From contig JADHSM010000003.1 of NCBI GenBank assembly GCA_016776905.1, forward strand, positions 1-64,000: 64,000 bases of DNA. Direction: 5' to 3'. This DNA comes from Planctomycetota bacterium (GTDB taxonomy: Bacteria; Planctomycetota; UBA8108; UBA1146). Shown here one piece after another: positions 41,301-49,462 of the stretch (positions are counted from its first letter, which is position 1; every line of letters starts with the position of its first letter). Both the position numbers and the translations under genes were made by a program. The notes under the pieces were generated by a model. It saw only the letters and a list, made by a program, of their open reading frames with translations, had not been told where the DNA came from and ran no database searches.

Positions 41301-41462
41301 GATTTCAGCATGAGTCCTACTGATTTTGGGGATATCCAAACTCAGAGTGCACTCTTCAGATCTACCGATCGAAATGACAGATAGCCCCTCAGTCTTAATG
41401 GGCTCACTTTTGCCATCAATGTGGAGATAGAGGGCTAATTTCTCTTTAGAATTTTCGGGCAT
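38301..41462 (-). CDS. FHA domain-transmembrane-M64 metallopeptidase fusion
   Basis: 1053 residues. The ATG at 41462 has AAGAAGTG six bases upstream; a GTG at 41471 is an alternative. An FHA phosphothreonine-binding domain spans about residues 9-102 (GRSEECTLS at 33-41, SRTHAEI at 48-54, SANGTLLNG near 68-76). A basic Ser-rich linker follows, and one transmembrane helix lies at about 158-177. A long helical repeat region reaches to about 690. The C-terminal domain is an M64-type peptidase (MFVLGDGYQ, then HEVGHSFGGLNDEY with zinc site His800, Glu801, His804). The topology implies a cytoplasmic FHA sensor and an external protease. I know of no described protein with this arrangement. Confidence 0.85.
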   Translation of the reverse strand: MPENSKEKLALYLHIDGKSEPIKTEGLSVISIGRSEECTLSLDIPKISRTHAEIRIDGSSLRLIDKRSANGTLLNGDRVDTARLRPGDKIQIGEAVIEVKDRTAIASSRSRQRSQKKAGATAGNKKPNDKTVSRGEESSEKAPRTSRSSSATLTSKFADVSLFILLFVLVALVVKEYSGGPKKVVINAPSPGVETGVTNEEDALPRPLDDGEVSLKLLEQEMADGELSWDAIESLRSISQLEPDSRVAETCLDLASALEGVRKATLEERTLVLEEVLTPMILEQRLGEAAVVSRFLSRVDSTSASQKYWVSRSDQIGILARKEIRQLDEEVSGLLNLRRPGEALRVVAAARMRFSGFDEFEGMLSDLVEGLADLKLKEPPRRRTPPREWNELLSKARLYIEECRYSDLSPVIYRALSLDLPSSDHIEALEMLVKAGALAVMFDEFIEGASGGDLSVTLLGEQRRILRATREGVELEREIAGGKQVVKKTWLEVTSTDKSKLFRSVPHSIEGVMGLVFLAEIAGNDEEFHRSLVNLHRRKNGDALAESILEKTRGGIPAGSEFVEFDGRLVTKLEKEQILEDRQLKREREKEAIAQARRLQKSQKIDVIVDYVRLLREQGSFSLADQMLREVIAKSDDAEQSAEARKLLADPYLAQVKLRDHGDPANRIDMFVLGDGYQVDDAQQSQFLNHAKTCERLLFAVDPYREYEQYFNFSAIHVQSVDQGVTREPGDIIRDTALGCTVRYDVLTSNAGKVFSITDRLGISGQDRQTVVIANDAAGVATGGGGVASLPKGAIGLVNHEVGHSFGGLNDEYDNEPGSDPEKAPPPPRDAVVATREAPPNLMHGSDKADVASKVIWQEWIDAEELWWNNSTVGLFEGGDRKPFHVWRPQLSCMMRDLSGFCVVCMEHMVKQIYRRVRPVDKVEPEPGEWILEKKDEEEVILKVWTLQPRTHDLDVTWRVLSYGLQKPAAAGGDSGGGLTAVKDERLGEVWRRSQSGLDPEGKTVRAAQLRSKDLEPGWHRVRCTVHDPTPWVIRDDEGLLTQELEWWVEVRP

Positions 41463-41525
41463 GGGATTCACTTCTTTCGATGGATATCTTCACGGAGCCT
41501 TGCCCCGGAATCCAGCGGAGATCCA

Positions 41526-42476
41526 TCAAGTGAGGCCCAGATTTTTCCTCAGCTCTTCAACGAGATCGGAATTTTCCAGATCGATGACCGGGTCCGAGTC
41601 GTATTGCTCGAAGAAAAAGGAGGGGGTCAGCTCCTCAGGAATCGCCAGTTTCTTACGGATTTTTTTCTCTGCAGGCACAAATCCCAATTGAGCCAACCGA
41701 ATGATGGAATCACCGATCGTCCCCTGTAGGCCGCAGACGAGCACCACGGCCTTTTCCGGACTCAGTGATCCCGAATCCATCCCCATCCGCTCTTCTAGCC
41801 AAGGAATCTCGCTTTTAAGAAATCTATCCTCCGCCCGTCCATGACACCCTGACCAATCGGGATGATCTGCAGGTCGACTGACCGTCGGGATGTAAACCAG
41901 GCCATGTTCTTTTTGGAGAGACTCTAATTCAGACTGGTAACCGAGATCTCCCGGTCTGGAAGCTCCGTGAATGATACAGGTCTTGTTGAGTGATCGCCCT
42001 TGGGTCAAATCGTCCCTCACGATAGAGACAAAGGGAGCCAATCCAGTTCCTGCGCTGACATAGATCTTCCAGCGATCATCATCCGCTCCCACCGTCCCGG
42101 GAACCGTGAAGTGGCCCTTGGGTTTCGGTCGGAGGAATACACGCTCACCTTCAGGCAAGGGAAAGAGATGATGCGTCAAAGGATTGTTAGATTCTGGCCT
42201 GGCCACTCTACGGATATAAAACTCGATGTAATCTCGACATGACGGCTCTGAAGCGATCGACATGGGGCGTTGAACTCCCCCCAGTTCGACCTGAGTCACA
42301 TTATTGACGCCGATGACCATGTATTGTCCAGGGACAAACCAATCGCCTTCGGGAAGGTCAGCGTCGGGTCGGATTCTAAAAATGGTCAATTCGTCCGAGA
42401 GGTCTTCGCGATTTACGATAGTCGCATTGAGATCCAGTACTTTGCCCAAGTTGCCCCCTGCCAAGATGTCATCCAT
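41526..42476 (-). CDS. FNR-type flavin/NAD(P)H oxidoreductase
   Basis: 316 residues. The flavin-binding motif is R70-P-M-S73-I-A-S76, the nucleotide phosphate-binding motif is SAGTGLAPFVSI with G143-T-G145, and VLVCGLQGTIGD is the C-terminal NAD(P)H-binding part. These are the motifs of ferredoxin-NADP+ reductases and related flavodoxin reductases. No iron-sulfur domain is fused. A tail of about 45 residues (AEKKIRKKLAIPEELTPSFFFEQYD) extends past the core. It could pass electrons between NADPH and ferredoxin, including that used by KorAB, but this link is inference. Confidence 0.88.
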   Translation of the reverse strand: MDDILAGGNLGKVLDLNATIVNREDLSDELTIFRIRPDADLPEGDWFVPGQYMVIGVNNVTQVELGGVQRPMSIASEPSCRDYIEFYIRRVARPESNNPLTHHLFPLPEGERVFLRPKPKGHFTVPGTVGADDDRWKIYVSAGTGLAPFVSIVRDDLTQGRSLNKTCIIHGASRPGDLGYQSELESLQKEHGLVYIPTVSRPADHPDWSGCHGRAEDRFLKSEIPWLEERMGMDSGSLSPEKAVVLVCGLQGTIGDSIIRLAQLGFVPAEKKIRKKLAIPEELTPSFFFEQYDSDPVIDLENSDLVEELRKNLGLT

Positions 42477-42540
42477 CCAAAGGAAAATCTCACTTTCGTG
42501 AGTGTCCTTCGAGCATTGGTCCGGGTCAAGTAGAGGCTCC

Positions 42541-44184
42541 CTAGGGGCACCCCGTCGAACAGGTCAAGGAATCGACCGTGGGATCCAAGCCACACTCTCC
42601 GAAAGGAACCGGGAGGGGATCCCCAAGGACAAACAGGGTTGTGAGCAACGCAATGGCATCCGTGAGATTCAAAGCCCCGTCATCATTGGTATCTACCGCA
42701 TCTTCGCATGGAGGAGTGCTCGCTCCGGGTATAAAGAGAAATGCCAAGACTTGAATGGCATCCGCAATATTCTCAGTCCCAGAACCATCCACGTCTCCTC
42801 TTCGAAATTCTTCCGAAACATTGGTTCGTGGTCCTAGGGCCCCTACATCTGTAATGCTTCCGTCAGAATCTAAGGGAAGTAACGGGTTTCCGTTATCTAG
42901 GCATGGAGAGCCCGGCTCGAGAGTATAAATTCCCGCTGCGGCATCAGTAAAAAGCGGATCCAGATCAAAAGAATCCAATTGAGTCACTCCCGATCCGAGC
43001 ATCCCCTCAATACAACTGTATTGAGCAAACGTAGAACCTGGCAATGCCACCACAGAGCCGTTAGCCGAGCCCATAACAATCGAAGAATCAATGATGATGG
43101 AATCAGGTGTGGAGTTATTAATATTGATGGCTGCCCCGCTGTTATTGCTCGTCAATCCAAAGGTACAGCTTTCAATCAAAAGATTAATAGGGTTAAAACT
43201 GACCGACAGATGGGCGCCACCGGTTTGAGCGAAGTTGTTGTGAAAAACACAATCTCTGATGATCTGCAGTTCTTGATCAGATCCTGAATCGAGAAGTATT
43301 CCCCCTCCTGAAGATCCGCCGGAGTTTTCTGAAATCTGGCATCGATCAAGCGTGGCTCTTCCCTGATCCGAGATGACGATTCCACCCCCTGATAGTGGAG
43401 CAGTGTTCGCTGATATAACGCTATCCGTAATGACAGCTTCAGAGTCGCAATGTACCCACACAGCCCCGACGGCAAGATTTGAAGAGTTGTTTGCGATCAA
43501 TGAATCACTGACTATGAGCGTACTCTGATCGCATGAAATCGCACCAGAGACGACGCTCGCAGTGTTTGAAATAAGCGAGCACTCTGACATGTTGATTTCT
43601 GCCTGACTCGCGAGCGAGAGGCCCCCTCCCAAATCAGAGGCACTGTTATTTTGAAGAATAACTGATTCAAGAATGACTTCACCAAAGGTCGGGCCTTCGA
43701 TGTGAATGCCGCCACCTTCTACTGCTTGGTTATTCTCAATGATGCAATTTCGGATTGTCGGCGTTGAATTTTGGATCAATATTCCACCGCCATATGATCT
43801 TCCAGAGATCACTGTTCCAGTTCCGTTACGAAGGGTGAAGCCTTCCAATATCGTATTCGAGAACTCCCCAGAAATGAATTTCACGGCAGAAGACTGACCC
43901 ACGACTGAAATCCATGTCGACTCGGGTCCACTTGTGGAAATCAGTTGAATGGACTTGCCCATCAAATCGATGGGGCCAGCGTAATCACCCGGAGAAACCC
44001 AAATGACATCTCCATCTTGTGCAGCGTCGATGGCTTCGATGATGCTGGGAACGTCTTGAGGGACCAGAATCTCAATCGCAAAGAGGAGAGTTCCTGGACC
44101 ACAGAAGAACATGAAGATGAAACAGGGCAAGAAACTGATCTGGTGCTTGGAAGATTGCCGATGAGCAAACATTTCTTTAAACAT
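42541..44184 (-). CDS. Secreted right-handed parallel beta-helix protein with C-terminal dockerin-like cassette
   Basis: 547 residues from the ATG at 44184 (GAGG directly before it); an ATG at 44172 is equally possible, and the frame extends to 44265. A hydrophobic export helix (SFLPCFIFMFF) is followed by VPSIIEAIDAAQDGDVIWVSPGDY, the standard opening of pectate-lyase-like beta-helices, then repeated rungs of the type GGGIxIxxSxxxIxNCxIxxN. The final 85 residues carry the dockerin-like cassette (RRGDVDGSGTENIADAI, DTNDDGALNLTDAI, CGLDPTVDSLTC). No catalytic residues of a polysaccharide lyase are evident, so adhesion or binding is as likely as catalysis. Confidence 0.87.
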   Translation of the reverse strand: MFKEMFAHRQSSKHQISFLPCFIFMFFCGPGTLLFAIEILVPQDVPSIIEAIDAAQDGDVIWVSPGDYAGPIDLMGKSIQLISTSGPESTWISVVGQSSAVKFISGEFSNTILEGFTLRNGTGTVISGRSYGGGILIQNSTPTIRNCIIENNQAVEGGGIHIEGPTFGEVILESVILQNNSASDLGGGLSLASQAEINMSECSLISNTASVVSGAISCDQSTLIVSDSLIANNSSNLAVGAVWVHCDSEAVITDSVISANTAPLSGGGIVISDQGRATLDRCQISENSGGSSGGGILLDSGSDQELQIIRDCVFHNNFAQTGGAHLSVSFNPINLLIESCTFGLTSNNSGAAININNSTPDSIIIDSSIVMGSANGSVVALPGSTFAQYSCIEGMLGSGVTQLDSFDLDPLFTDAAAGIYTLEPGSPCLDNGNPLLPLDSDGSITDVGALGPRTNVSEEFRRGDVDGSGTENIADAIQVLAFLFIPGASTPPCEDAVDTNDDGALNLTDAIALLTTLFVLGDPLPVPFGECGLDPTVDSLTCSTGCP

Positions 44185-44331
44185 CCTCAAAATAGAGCTG
44201 AAGAGCGAATAGTGTCGAAATAGAACGCCTGAGTCACATATTTGATATTCCGATAAATATAACACCCTACGTGACTATTGCGACAAGTTTTCAAATCATG
44301 CCGATCATCGCCCTCGTTGCCCTCTCCTTTT

Positions 44332-44347
44332 TTTAGTCTGGACTAAA
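44332..44347. promoter_or_regulatory. MntR/DtxR-type operator candidate
   Basis: A perfect inverted repeat, TTTAGTC-TG-GACTAAA, lies 58 bases before the first manganese-transport gene. The TTTAG...CTAAA form matches the general pattern of MntR and related DtxR-family boxes. The repressor gene lies at the other end of the cluster. The beta-helix gene diverges from the same gap and could also be affected. Confidence 0.75.
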
Positions 44348-44405
44348 CCTATTTTTTGTCATGATTAAATCTTGATCGGAGACTCTGATCCCTGAGACTG
44401 GAGGC

Positions 44406-45365
44406 ATGTTATTTCGATTCTTCTATTCTTCCCATTCCCGACTCCCTGTGCGGTCGCTGCTCTTTGCTCTGTTGCTCCTCGTCAGTTGCGTTCAACAGAC
44501 TGAAAAGCCTGGAGAACAGCAACTTCGCGTCCTCTGCACCACCCGAATGTTGGCGGATCCAGTCCGTGAACTGGTTCCCCCCCATGTTCAAGTCGACTAT
44601 CTGATGGGAACAGGTGTTGATCCCCACCTTTATAAACCGACACCCGCCGACGTCCGGCGGATGTTGCGAGCAGACCTGATTCTCCACCACGGCCTTCATC
44701 TCGAAGGCAGAATGTCCGAAATACTTCTCAACCTAGACGCGACTTTTCCCGGGGGAAGAACTCGACGATCGATCTCTGTTTGCGATGGAATTCCTGAACA
44801 ACAACTCCTCAAAGATCGATCAGGAGCCACTGATCCGCATCTCTGGCTGGATGTTGAGATCTGGATTTCAGTTTGTAAAACTCTGAAAGATTCCCTCTCC
44901 GAATTTCCAACACTTTCAAAAACTGAACTCGATCTCTCTTTCAACAAGCTCGAGAGGGATCTCCAGCAACTCAACAAGGAAGTTCACTCCCTCATTCAAT
45001 CTATTCCTGAGGAAAATCGGATTCTCGTCACTGCGCACGATGCATTCGGTTACTTCGGAAAGAGATACGGTCTCGAAGTTTACGGCATTCAAGGAATCAG
45101 CACCGAGTCAGAGCCTTCTCTTCTCAGAGTCAATGAACTCGTTCGACTACTCAGTGACAAAAAGATTCCATCCATCTTTGTTGAATCGACCGTTCCGGAA
45201 AGAAATGTACGGGCCTTGATAGAAGGGTGCCAAAAACTGGGACATCTCCTCACTGTCGGAGGCACTCTATATAGCGATGCTCCGGGGCCACCCGGAAGTG
45301 GAGCGGAATCTTGGAGAAACATGGTTTTGCACAATGCCATCACGATTGCAAAGGGCCTGAAATGA
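44406..45365 (+). CDS. Manganese/zinc ABC transporter substrate-binding lipoprotein
   Basis: 319 residues. The lipoprotein signal ends at LLVSC (Cys28 region). The cluster A-I (TroA/PsaA/ZnuA) metal ligands are recognisable: His in GVDPHLYKPTPADV, His in TDPHLWLD, Glu in FVESTVPERNV, and Asp in YSDAPG near the end. There is no His-rich loop of the ZnuA type, which favours manganese. It binds metal outside the membrane and delivers it to the permease. It overlaps the ATPase gene (ATGA), and the MntR-like palindrome is upstream. Confidence 0.93.
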   Translation: MLFRFFYSSHSRLPVRSLLFALLLLVSCVQQTEKPGEQQLRVLCTTRMLADPVRELVPPHVQVDYLMGTGVDPHLYKPTPADVRRMLRADLILHHGLHLEGRMSEILLNLDATFPGGRTRRSISVCDGIPEQQLLKDRSGATDPHLWLDVEIWISVCKTLKDSLSEFPTLSKTELDLSFNKLERDLQQLNKEVHSLIQSIPEENRILVTAHDAFGYFGKRYGLEVYGIQGISTESEPSLLRVNELVRLLSDKKIPSIFVESTVPERNVRALIEGCQKLGHLLTVGGTLYSDAPGPPGSGAESWRNMVLHNAITIAKGLK

Positions 45366-46147
45366 AAGACCCCGCCATCGAAATACACGACCTCACTATG
45401 GCATATAGAGAAAAGCCTGTGCTATGGGACATCGACTTATCAATTCCCAAGGGATCCCTATGTTCTGTCATCGGACCCAATGGCGCCGGAAAAAGCACTC
45501 TTCTCGGTTGTATTCTGGGAACCTATAAACCAGCAAACGGATGGATCAAAATTTTCGACGTCCCCCGTGACCAATCCCAAGAATTAATCGGATTTGTTCC
45601 GCAAAGAGAAAGTGTCGATTGGGATTTCCCTATTCAAGTTCTCGATGTGGTGATGATGGGGACCTATCGAAGTTTGGGTTGGTTTCGTTGGCCAGGTAAA
45701 GCTCAGAGAGATTGGGCTATGCAGTGCCTCGATGCTGTAGGCATGGCAGACTTTAAATCGAGACAAATAGGAGAACTCTCCGGAGGACAGCAACAGCGAG
45801 TATTCATTGCAAGGGCACTGGCTCAGGATACAAAAATCATCCTCATGGACGAGCCGTTTGCAGGAGTCGATGCTGCCACAGAAGAGACTATTAGAGAAAT
45901 ATTAATCGACCTGAAAAAAGCTCAGAAAACTGTCGTCATCGTCCATCACGATCTTCAAACCGTAGAAGACTTTTTTGATCACGTATTACTTTTAAATCTA
46001 CGCTTAGTCGCGGCAGGCCCGACAGCCACTACATTTACCAGAGAGAATCTGCTACGCACCTACGGAGGAAAACTCACACTTCTCGATGAAGCTGCAGAGG
46101 CCGTAAGACGAATTCGCTCCGGAAGATCGACCGGTAAAAGAGGCTAA
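45362..46147 (+). CDS. Manganese/zinc ABC transporter ATP-binding protein
   Basis: 261 residues from the ATG at 45362 that overlaps the preceding stop; the frame extends to 45311 inside the upstream gene. Walker A is GPNGAGKST, the Q-loop is VPQRESVDWDFP, the ABC signature is LSGGQQQRV, Walker B is IILMDEPFAG, and the switch His is in VIVHHDL. The QRESVDWDFP wording is typical of the Mn/Zn importer ATPases (MntB/TroB type). Confidence 0.95.
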   Translation: MKDPAIEIHDLTMAYREKPVLWDIDLSIPKGSLCSVIGPNGAGKSTLLGCILGTYKPANGWIKIFDVPRDQSQELIGFVPQRESVDWDFPIQVLDVVMMGTYRSLGWFRWPGKAQRDWAMQCLDAVGMADFKSRQIGELSGGQQQRVFIARALAQDTKIILMDEPFAGVDAATEETIREILIDLKKAQKTVVIVHHDLQTVEDFFDHVLLLNLRLVAAGPTATTFTRENLLRTYGGKLTLLDEAAEAVRRIRSGRSTGKRG

Positions 46148-46149
46148 CG

Positions 46150-47364
46150 TTGATACTGCCAAATACACTAGTTGTGCTCGTTGGCACTTCGACACTAGGG
46201 ATTTGTTGCGGCCTCATTGGAAGCTTGCTTCTGCTGAGGAAGCGAGCGCTATTGGCTGACGCCCTCGCCCATTCCACCCTTCCCGGAATCGTGCTTGGTT
46301 TTCTGATCGCAGGAAGCCAATCCTATTGGGCATTGGGGACGGGTGCATTGATCACGACTCTGGTGGGAGCAGGTCTCGTTTCCAGACTACCTGTCGTTTC
46401 TAGGATTCGTCCTGACTCCGCCACGGCTTCAGTTCTGGGAATATTTTTTGGAGCAGGCATCGCCTTGCTCAGCTTGGCACAAAGATCCGGCCCGGGTGCT
46501 TTCTCGGCCGGCCTCGATCACTTTCTTTTGGGTCAGGCTGCAGGAATGCTCCAACAAGAATCGCTGATTCTCGCAGGCGCGGCGACCCTCATGAGCTTGA
46601 TCGTCATTCTTTTACACAAGGAATTTCTGACCAGTTGTTTCGATTCTGCATTTGGAAGCAGTACAGGGATGAGGATGAATACCATCGATTTCATCGTCAT
46701 GATTCTTCTGTCTTTGACGATTGTCATCTCGCTTCCTGCTGTGGGAGTTGTCCTGACAGCGGCTCTCGTGGTGATTCCACCTGCGACAGCCAGATTTTGG
46801 ACTGACCGCTTCACGATCATGATGGCCATCAGCGCCCTCATTGGCGCTGCATCAGGTATTTCTGGAACTCTTCTCAGCTCCCTTCGTGTCGATCTACCCA
46901 CTGGCCCAGTTGTCATACTCTGCTCTTCCGTCTTTTTTTTCCTGTCGATGCTTCTCGCCCCACATCGTGGGCTTGTAGGAAAACGACTCCGCTGGAGGCG
47001 AAGGCGCCGACGAAGAGAAATGCTGCGCATTCTCGTTCACCTCTTCGAGAACTTGAAGGAAGGCAATGATTTTGTTGCTAAAGAAAGAATCATTGCAGGC
47101 TCAATGAGAGCTCGACCCGAGGCATTACGGTTGTGTCAAAGCAATGGGTATGTCTTACAGGCGGGTACACACCTCCAGTTAACCTCCGAAGGAATAATAC
47201 GAGCTCAACGGTCCGTAGAAGCAAGAAAGAAATGGATCAGATGGCTAGATGACGCTGCAGAGATCGACCGAAACCTGATTGATCTTGATGAAGAAGACAT
47301 TGAAAAACTTCTGTCGTCACGTCCACTCTTGGACCAACCAAGTCCAGATAAGAAGCCGTCATGA
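46150..47364 (+). CDS. Manganese/zinc ABC permease with DtxR-like C-terminal tail (first of two)
   Basis: 404 residues from a TTG at 46150 with AGAGG five bases upstream. Residues 1 to about 275 are the permease of the TroC/MntC type with about eight helices (LLRKRALLADALAHSTLPG, the ABC-3 family loop). A run of Arg at 282-289 marks the end of the membrane part. Residues 290-404 form a soluble helical tail that looks like a winged-helix (MLRILVHLFENL, QLTSEGIIRAQRSV) followed by a DtxR-like dimerisation stretch (RKKWIRWLDDAAEI, EEDIEKLL). A comparable permease-regulator fusion, YtgCR, is known in Chlamydia. Whether this tail binds DNA or metal is not known. Confidence 0.9.
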   Translation: MILPNTLVVLVGTSTLGICCGLIGSLLLLRKRALLADALAHSTLPGIVLGFLIAGSQSYWALGTGALITTLVGAGLVSRLPVVSRIRPDSATASVLGIFFGAGIALLSLAQRSGPGAFSAGLDHFLLGQAAGMLQQESLILAGAATLMSLIVILLHKEFLTSCFDSAFGSSTGMRMNTIDFIVMILLSLTIVISLPAVGVVLTAALVVIPPATARFWTDRFTIMMAISALIGAASGISGTLLSSLRVDLPTGPVVILCSSVFFFLSMLLAPHRGLVGKRLRWRRRRRRREMLRILVHLFENLKEGNDFVAKERIIAGSMRARPEALRLCQSNGYVLQAGTHLQLTSEGIIRAQRSVEARKKWIRWLDDAAEIDRNLIDLDEEDIEKLLSSRPLLDQPSPDKKPS

Positions 47365-48593
47365 TGCAAATATTCCTCGACCCTGCGATGTTCGAAATAC
47401 TACTCGTGGCTTGTTTGGCAACCGTCTCATGCTCGATGGTCGGGGTTCATTTGACCTTGCGAAATAGAGCCATGCTCGGTGATGCGATTGCCCACGGTGT
47501 GGTACCTGGCTTGGTATTAGGATTTATTTTTACAGGTTCGAGAGATGTCGCTCCGATGTTTATCGGAGCGATGGTATCCGCACTCTTGTTGTCATTTCTT
47601 GCTGAATGGCTGAGAGATCGAGCGGAAGTAGATGGAGGCGCTGCCCTTGGAGTTGTATTCACAACTCTCTTCGCCCTAGGAATCGTTCTCATCGAAATGT
47701 TCACCAGAGAAGTCGACCTCGATGCAAATTGTGTCCTATACGGCCTGATTGAGTTTACACATTTCCAACGTATAGAGATTGTAGGAATTTCACTTCCCAG
47801 ATCTTTAGTTTCAGTTTCAGCAGCATTGCTGATCAATATCATCGCGATGCTGCTTTGTTGGAAAGAATGGAAAGTATGCGCCTTTGATCCAGCGCTCGCA
47901 CGATCGATGAGATTACCCGTCAAAGCTCTCGAGAGAAGTCTCTTGATGCTTGTTGCGCTCACGGCAGTCTCTTGCTTCGAAGCAGTGGGATCGATTCTTG
48001 TCGTCGCCATGATTGCTGTACCAGCGACTATTGCAGGAATACTCTGTAATCAGTTCGGTTACATGATGATCGTCAGCTGCATTGTCGGGTTGCTCTCTGC
48101 TTTCTTTGGAACATATAGTGCCATCTATATCATAGACACAAACGTGCCGGGAATGATCGCAGTGACAGCCGGAGGCTTTTTGTTTCTCGCTGTATTCCTT
48201 GCCCCTTCTAGGGGAATACTTCCCGTAGCTTTGCGAATGATCACTTGGAGACTAAGGGTTGCAAAAGAAGACCTACTCGCTGATTCGCTGGAGTTATCGA
48301 AAAAAGGAAACCAGTTCCATGCACCAGCCTTCTTCTCAATCTCAGGACTGGCCCATCTACAACTGGTGATCTTTGGGCAACTCAGAAGTGGTCGTCCTGT
48401 TGGAAGGGGTGAAAGAATCGCCAAAACCTTGCTCAGAAAGAGAAGTTTGTGGCAAAGATTTGCTGCTGATCGACTTGGCTTACCATCTGATCACTTGGAA
48501 AGCCCTGCTCATAGGATTGAGCATCATCTCGATGAAAGTCTCATGAAACTTCTAGAAGAAGGAGACGAGTCTGCCGACCGTCCAGCGCTCTGA
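47361..48593 (+). CDS. Manganese/zinc ABC permease with DtxR-like C-terminal tail (second of two)
   Basis: 410 residues, coupled to the first permease by ATGA. Residues 1 to about 290 are the TroD/MntD-type permease (LTLRNRAMLGDAIAHGVVPG). The soluble tail 293-410 contains RSLWQRFAADRLGLP, then SPAHRIEHHLDESL (381-394). This lines up with RHRILETYLATILGI and ERLEHSVSDEV of the MntR encoded next to it, including Glu387-His388 at the position of MntR Glu105-His106. The DNA-binding half is less clear than in the first permease. It ends 19 bases from the convergent mntR gene. Confidence 0.9.
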   Translation: MMQIFLDPAMFEILLVACLATVSCSMVGVHLTLRNRAMLGDAIAHGVVPGLVLGFIFTGSRDVAPMFIGAMVSALLLSFLAEWLRDRAEVDGGAALGVVFTTLFALGIVLIEMFTREVDLDANCVLYGLIEFTHFQRIEIVGISLPRSLVSVSAALLINIIAMLLCWKEWKVCAFDPALARSMRLPVKALERSLLMLVALTAVSCFEAVGSILVVAMIAVPATIAGILCNQFGYMMIVSCIVGLLSAFFGTYSAIYIIDTNVPGMIAVTAGGFLFLAVFLAPSRGILPVALRMITWRLRVAKEDLLADSLELSKKGNQFHAPAFFSISGLAHLQLVIFGQLRSGRPVGRGERIAKTLLRKRSLWQRFAADRLGLPSDHLESPAHRIEHHLDESLMKLLEEGDESADRPAL

Positions 48594-48612
48594 TATCTTG
48601 GGTGCGAAAAAA

Positions 48613-49281
48613 TCAGGCGATCTCTTTGACACAGATCGAACGGGATAGATCCCCACTGATCGCCAAAGAGCGATCTTCCTTAACAACTCTCAAAAGTACA
48701 GGACCGCCGGCAGGTTCCCTTGCTTCTAAAAAGACGACTTCACCCGGTTTGATTCCTCGCTCACCCAACCAGTTCAAAACTTCAGGGAGAGCGTCGACGA
48801 CCCTGACCACTTTCAGTTCTATTGATAGCGGGGCTTGTGCAAGATTCAAATCAACCCCACCAGGAAGGCGGCCTTGCCTATCTGGAATCGGAGAACCATG
48901 AGGATCCCTGTCGGGGAAATCGAGCGCTTCTTCCATTCGACAAATAACTTCATCACTGACGGAGTGCTCCAGTCTTTCGACTTCGGCATCTACCCTGTCC
49001 CATGAAATGCCCAATATTGTGGCGAGATAAGTCTCCAGAATCCTGTGACGCCTGACCGTTTGGACCGCCAGCTCTCTTCCCTCGACCGTCAATCGAACAC
49101 CTTGATACCGCTTATGGTGCAACCAACCTCTCTCACAGAGTTGCTGGACCATACTCGTCGCTGATGGAGGTGAAACACCCACACGATCTGCGACCTGACC
49201 CGTAGAGATCCATTCGTCAGAATCTTCCCCGGTCAATTTCCAGATCGCTCTGAGATAGTTTTCCTCTGATTCGCTCGGCAA
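48613..49281 (-). CDS. mntR: DtxR-family manganese-responsive repressor
   Basis: 222 residues. The winged-helix domain covers residues 1-65 (SESEENYLRAIWKL, QVADRVGVSPPSATSMVQQL). The metal and dimerisation domain has His79, Glu83, Glu102, Glu105 and His106 (RHRILE, ERLEH) and the DPHGSPIP loop. Position 102 is Glu where DtxR has Cys, as in manganese-sensing MntR. A C-terminal SH3/FeoA-like domain (about 150-222) is present, as in the longer members. It faces the importer genes it probably represses. The inverted repeat at 49317-49332 in front of it may be an autoregulatory site. Confidence 0.93.
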   Translation of the reverse strand: MPSESEENYLRAIWKLTGEDSDEWISTGQVADRVGVSPPSATSMVQQLCERGWLHHKRYQGVRLTVEGRELAVQTVRRHRILETYLATILGISWDRVDAEVERLEHSVSDEVICRMEEALDFPDRDPHGSPIPDRQGRLPGGVDLNLAQAPLSIELKVVRVVDALPEVLNWLGERGIKPGEVVFLEAREPAGGPVLLRVVKEDRSLAISGDLSRSICVKEIA

Positions 49282-49316
49282 TTCCCCTCCGGATCCGAAA
49301 TTGACTACCCGTATAG

Positions 49317-49332
49317 GACATCCTGTGATGTC
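49317..49332. promoter_or_regulatory. Inverted repeat upstream of mntR
   Basis: GACATC-CTGT-GATGTC lies 36-51 bases before the mntR start codon. It does not match the TTTAG...CTAAA operator before the importer, so it may serve another regulator or be chance. Confidence 0.35.
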
Positions 49333-49462
49333 ATAGGGTGAGAGAGAAGACGACAGTATTGCAAATCATTGCCATCTGTCATCACAATCATCTCTCGTCG
49401 AAGATGATGCCATGTGAATCATGGCAAGCAAACAGGGTCTTAAACTCAATCAAGGAGGATAA

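Noticed and set aside
40558..41313. 251-codon Ser-rich plus-strand ORF
   Set aside because: Shadow of the FHA-M64 gene; its composition is the complement of a Glu/Arg-rich coding region.
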